DNA of 9,827 bases from positions 1 to 9,827 of the forward strand of contig JAHEGF010000115.1 of assembly GCA_024645155.1 (NCBI GenBank), read 5' to 3'. How positions within the stretch are numbered: the stretch's first letter is position 1; every line of letters starts with the position of its first letter. The DNA comes from Phyllobacteriaceae bacterium (GTDB lineage Bacteria > Pseudomonadota > Alphaproteobacteria > Rhizobiales > Rhizobiaceae). Shown here in pieces: positions 7,471 to 9,827 of the stretch. The position numbers and the translations under genes were made by a program. The notes beneath the pieces are model-generated. The model ran no database searches. It worked only from the letters and a program-made list of their open reading frames with translations, and was not told the DNA's origin.

Positions 7471-8607
7471 ATGAAATCACCAATATGCGCCATGCTCGGT
7501 ATCGAGTTCCCGCTTCTTGCATTCAGTCATTGCCGCGATGTCGTAGCGGCAGTCTCGAAGGCAGGCGGCATGGGTGTGTTTGGTGCGGTAAAATACACGC
7601 CGGAAGAACTGCGTCGCGAACTGGAATGGATCGACAACAATTGCAACGGCAAACCTTACGGCGTCGATCTGATCATCCCCAATGCCATGCTCGGGAAAGG
7701 CGATGCCTTTGACGCGGCCGCACTTGTTGCCTCACTACCTGAAGAGCACAAATCATTTGCTGCCAGGCTTTTGGAAGATAGCGGCGTTGACGCAAGTGAT
7801 CTGGACGAGCGCCGTGCCGGCGTCGTCCGCTTTGCGCAGAACCTTGGCGAAGCGGGGGCAGGTGAATTGCTCGATGTTGCCTTCTCATTTCCGATCCGCC
7901 TGATCGCCAATGCTCTTGGCGCCCCGCCGCCAAACATGATCGCCATGGCCAAGGCGCGTGCCGTGCCGATAGCGGCGCTGGTCGGAGCCAAAGAGCACGC
8001 AATCACGCAAATTGACGCTGGCGTCGATATACTGGTTGCCGCTGGAGGTGAAGCGGGCGGCCATTGCGGTGACGTATCGACAATGGTGCTGGTTCCCGAG
8101 GTGGTGTCTGTGGCAGGGAACACTCCGGTTCTTGCTGCCGGTGGCATTGTCACCGGATCGCAGATGGCGGCAGCCATGGCAATGGGTGCTGCGGGCGCAT
8201 GGTGCGGGTCCGTGTGGCTGACGACAACAGAGGGCGAGCCAAGCCCGACAATCAAACAGAAAATGCTCGATGCCAGTTCGCGTGATACGGTTCGTTCGCG
8301 TTCACGCACCGGTAAACATTCACGTCAGTTGCGCTCGCCCTGGACCGATGCCTGGGACGGCACCGGTGCTCCCGATGCGCTGCCGATGCCGTTGCAGTCG
8401 CTGGTGAGCGAACCGGCTTTGCTGAAAATCGAGAAGCTGGCGGAATCCGGAAATAAGGGTGCTGCCCAACTCGCTACATATTGGGTCGGGCAGGGTGTCG
8501 GTTTGATGAACCAGACAATGTCTGCCGCCGCCGTGGTCCAGGATTTCAAGGAAGATTTTCTACGCGCTTACGAGCGATTGACGCTGGCGCTCGAGGTCGA
8601 TCAGTAA
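7471..8607 (+). CDS. Nitronate monooxygenase-like FMN-dependent TIM-barrel oxidoreductase
   Basis: This 378-aa protein belongs to the nitronate monooxygenase/2-nitropropane dioxygenase superfamily. The N-terminus ICAMLGIEFPLLAFSH leads to VSKAGGMGVFGA (28-39). The motif AGGEAGGHCGD (191-201) places a His at 198, where class I enzymes have their catalytic His. The phosphate-binding region of FMN is PVLAAGGIVTG (219-229) and MAMGAAGAWCGSVWL (236-250). A basic stretch, VRSRSRTGKHSRQLRSPW (274-291), follows the barrel. Members of this fold include not only nitronate oxidases but also enoyl-thioester reductase FabK and the CoA-thioester-acting IpdC of mycobacterial steroid catabolism. In an acyl-CoA operon, a redox step on a CoA thioester is therefore a reasonable inference. 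The start is ATG 7471, 10 nt after the atuF stop; it has only a weak Shine-Dalgarno, and translation may be coupled. Upstream in-frame starts would run into atuF and do not look family-like. Confidence 0.85.
   Translation: MKSPICAMLGIEFPLLAFSHCRDVVAAVSKAGGMGVFGAVKYTPEELRRELEWIDNNCNGKPYGVDLIIPNAMLGKGDAFDAAALVASLPEEHKSFAARLLEDSGVDASDLDERRAGVVRFAQNLGEAGAGELLDVAFSFPIRLIANALGAPPPNMIAMAKARAVPIAALVGAKEHAITQIDAGVDILVAAGGEAGGHCGDVSTMVLVPEVVSVAGNTPVLAAGGIVTGSQMAAAMAMGAAGAWCGSVWLTTTEGEPSPTIKQKMLDASSRDTVRSRSRTGKHSRQLRSPWTDAWDGTGAPDALPMPLQSLVSEPALLKIEKLAESGNKGAAQLATYWVGQGVGLMNQTMSAAAVVQDFKEDFLRAYERLTLALEVDQ
8593..8597 (+). promoter_or_regulatory. Shine-Dalgarno site for the TIGR03084 gene
   Basis: GAGGT lies 9 nt before ATG 8607, within the end of the preceding gene. 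It supports ATG 8607, which shares its A with the TAA stop (TAATG), over the in-frame ATG at 8481 deep inside the flavoprotein gene. Confidence 0.5.
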
Positions 8608-9395
8608 TGCAGCAGGCAATTGATTTTCTGGACGAATCCGAAACCCTTTCGACTTTGCTTGAAACGATTTCCGATCACGACTGGCAAACGCAGACGGCAT
8701 TCAAGAATTGGACCGTCAATGACGTTCTGGTCCATTTGCACTTCTGGAACATGGCAGCGGACCTGTCATTGAATGACAGCGACGCGTTTGCCGCGCTGTT
8801 TGGTGAACTTGCCAGCGCCATGCAACAGGGCGGATTACGCCCGTTCGAAAACGCGAAGATAAGAGAACGCGGAACAGAATTGCTGCACGTCTGGCAGGAC
8901 CGGTATCGGGACATGGCCGAAAGATGGTCGGATCTCGACCCCAAAACGCGTGTCAAATGGGCCGGGCCCGACATGTCGGTACGTTCCTCGATGACAGCCA
9001 GGCAAATGGAAACCTGGTCCCACGGCCAGGAGGTGTTTGACCTGTTTGGCAAAGTCCGCGAGGAAAAGGATCGCATCCGCAACGTAGTCATCCTCGGCAT
9101 AAATACATTTCAGTGGAGTTTCAAAGTTCATGGAATGGAGCCGCCCGGCGAGATGTCGTATTTGACGTTAGCGGCTCCTTCCGGCGTGATTTGGAATTTC
9201 GGCGAGTCCAACCACGGCAACACCATTACCGGATCAGCGGTGGAATTCTGCCAGGTTGTAACGCAAACACGGAATGTGGCCGACACGGGCCTGGTCATGA
9301 CAGGCGCTTGCGCGCAGGCCTGGATGGAGAATGCACAATGCTTTGCTGGCCCTCCGGAACAGCCTCCGGCGCCTGGCACCCGGGCTCCGAAATAG
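8607..9395 (+). CDS. TIGR03084-family DinB/maleylpyruvate-isomerase-like metal-binding protein
   Basis: This 262-aa protein matches the TIGR03084 pattern: an N-terminal DinB/mycothiol-dependent-isomerase-like four-helix bundle, then a C-terminal domain. The bundle has NWTVNDVLVHLHFWN (34-48) and ARQMETWSHGQEV (131-143). His43, Glu135 and His139 lie where mycothiol-dependent maleylpyruvate isomerase binds its zinc, so a metal site is likely intact. The second half carries VHGMEPPGE (174-182), LAAPSGVIWNFGE (188-200) and ITGSAVEFCQVVTQTR (207-222), ending in CFAGPPEQPPAPG. No reaction is established for this family, as far as I know. It is the last gene of the operon (TAATG junction with the flavoprotein gene), so a role in the same acyl-CoA pathway is inferred. 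The family was described mainly from actinobacteria, where mycothiol is made; a Gram-negative member would need another thiol, CoA, or none. Confidence 0.8.
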   Translation: MQQAIDFLDESETLSTLLETISDHDWQTQTAFKNWTVNDVLVHLHFWNMAADLSLNDSDAFAALFGELASAMQQGGLRPFENAKIRERGTELLHVWQDRYRDMAERWSDLDPKTRVKWAGPDMSVRSSMTARQMETWSHGQEVFDLFGKVREEKDRIRNVVILGINTFQWSFKVHGMEPPGEMSYLTLAAPSGVIWNFGESNHGNTITGSAVEFCQVVTQTRNVADTGLVMTGACAQAWMENAQCFAGPPEQPPAPGTRAPK

Positions 9396-9540
9396 CGGCA
9401 GGTCAGGTTTCCTTCTGAGAACCGTGTCGACCTTTGAAATATCGCTGTATGTTTTGAAGTCAATTCGTGAAGATCAATCGGGGGTTTTCCGCATGTGGGG
9501 AAGTGTTCTTCGCTCAGGAATCTGCTAATGGCGAAACGTC
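9396..9540 (+). other. Intergenic region between the catabolic operon and the glycosyltransferase gene
   Basis: This 145-nt stretch is the longest non-coding gap in the window, and a promoter for the downstream glycosyltransferase would be expected here. I find no convincing -35/-10 pair. An AT-richer patch around 9430-9475 (TTTGAAATATCG and TTTTGAAGTC) is the best candidate region. I see no strong GC-rich hairpin followed by a T-run, so an intrinsic terminator for the operon is not evident. A tiny out-of-frame ORF (ATG 9528, 16 codons) overlaps the glycosyltransferase start and is probably meaningless. Confidence 0.4.
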
Positions 9541-9827
9541 ATGAAACGTTCGATACTTGTCCTGATGGGTACTTATAACGGCGCGAAGTTTCTTGGCGAT
9601 CAGATTGATTCCATCGCCAATCAAACTGAGCCGAATATCAATCTGCTGGTATCCGACGACGGATCGAACGACGGAACTCCCGAACTTCTCAATAGCGTGC
9701 AAAAAACCTGGGATAAGGGGCAAGTGACAATTCTCGGCGGGCCACAAGAAGGCTTTCCGGAAAACTACCGGCAACTGATTTTGGAATCCGGTAGCGATCA
9801 TGATTACTACGCATACAGTGATCAGGA
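9541..9827 (+). CDS. Family 2 glycosyltransferase, N-terminal part (3' end outside window)
   Basis: The frame opened by ATG 9541 stays open to the window edge, giving 95 complete codons. The protein begins MKRSILVLMGTYNGAKFLGD, followed by QIDSIANQT, the nucleotide-sugar motif LLVSDDGSNDGT (about 38-49), GFPENYRQLI (about 72-81) and DYYAYSDQ at the edge. These match the GT-A fold of GT2 enzymes, particularly the rhamnosyltransferase-like subgroup whose second acidic motif reads SDQDD. It would transfer a sugar from a nucleotide donor to a surface glycan; donor and acceptor are unknown. No clear Shine-Dalgarno precedes ATG 9541. It is separated from the catabolic operon by 145 nt and probably belongs to a different transcription unit, possibly functionally akin to the FkbM methyltransferase upstream. 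Confidence 0.85.
   Translation, partial: MKRSILVLMGTYNGAKFLGDQIDSIANQTEPNINLLVSDDGSNDGTPELLNSVQKTWDKGQVTILGGPQEGFPENYRQLILESGSDHDYYAYSDQ

Noticed and set aside
7656..8309. 217-codon open frame on the - strand opposite the flavoprotein gene
   Set aside because: Ala/Ser/Pro-rich composition with no recognisable domain; it mirrors the codon bias of the real + strand gene.
9412..9500. Weak inverted repeats (GGTT...AACC near 9410-9422 and CCGCATGTGG near 9489-9498) as terminator or operator
   Set aside because: Stems are 4 bp or need wobble pairs and no T-run follows; not strong enough to call.
9533..9549. Direct repeat GAAACGT separated by 3 nt across the glycosyltransferase start codon
   Set aside because: Only two 7-nt copies, one inside the coding region; easily chance and no known operator resembles it.
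9528..9578. 16-codon ORF overlapping the glycosyltransferase start, possible leader peptide
   Set aside because: No Shine-Dalgarno, no run of regulatory codons and no attenuator-like hairpins; length is within chance.

Overview
The window comes from a moderately GC-rich, densely packed bacterial chromosome. Every gene I can support lies on the + strand. The MscS tail, the FkbM methyltransferase and the codon usage look alphaproteobacterial, probably Hyphomicrobiales (Rhizobiales). That placement is inference from protein resemblance, not a search result.

Layout. (1) Positions 1-303 hold the C-terminal end of an MscS-type mechanosensitive channel that starts outside the window. (2) Positions 290-1171 encode an FkbM-family SAM-dependent methyltransferase that overlaps it by 14 nt. 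(3) Positions 1215-9395 hold a tight six-gene catabolic operon: an AtuA-family protein, an acyl-CoA carboxylase carboxyltransferase (beta) subunit, an enoyl-CoA hydratase, a biotin carboxylase/biotin carrier (alpha) subunit, an FMN-dependent nitronate monooxygenase-like protein and a TIGR03084/DinB-like metal-binding protein. Junctions are 4-nt overlaps (three), a 10-nt gap (one) and a 1-nt overlap (one). (4) A 145-nt gap follows. (5) From 9541 to the window edge is the start of a family 2 glycosyltransferase.

How the genes work together. The A-C-E-F gene order matches the core of the Pseudomonas acyclic-terpene (citronellol/geraniol) utilisation cluster. There, geranyl-CoA carboxylase (AtuC/AtuF) carboxylates the gamma-methyl of a beta-methyl-alpha,beta-unsaturated acyl-CoA and AtuE hydrates the product. 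The window lacks the cluster's dehydrogenases (AtuB, AtuD, AtuG), CoA ligase (AtuH) and regulator (AtuR). In their place are a nitronate monooxygenase-like flavoprotein and a TIGR03084 protein, a family described mainly from actinobacteria. The most interesting reading is a variant acyl-CoA carboxylase pathway for an unidentified branched or isoprenoid-like substrate. In it the flavoprotein would perform a redox step on a CoA thioester and the TIGR03084 protein an unknown metal-dependent step. The carboxyltransferase has Ala where methylcrotonyl-CoA carboxylases have a bulky Phe, which fits an acyl group larger than methylcrotonyl. The flanking methyltransferase and glycosyltransferase suggest that the operon sits in or beside a cell-surface glycan region.
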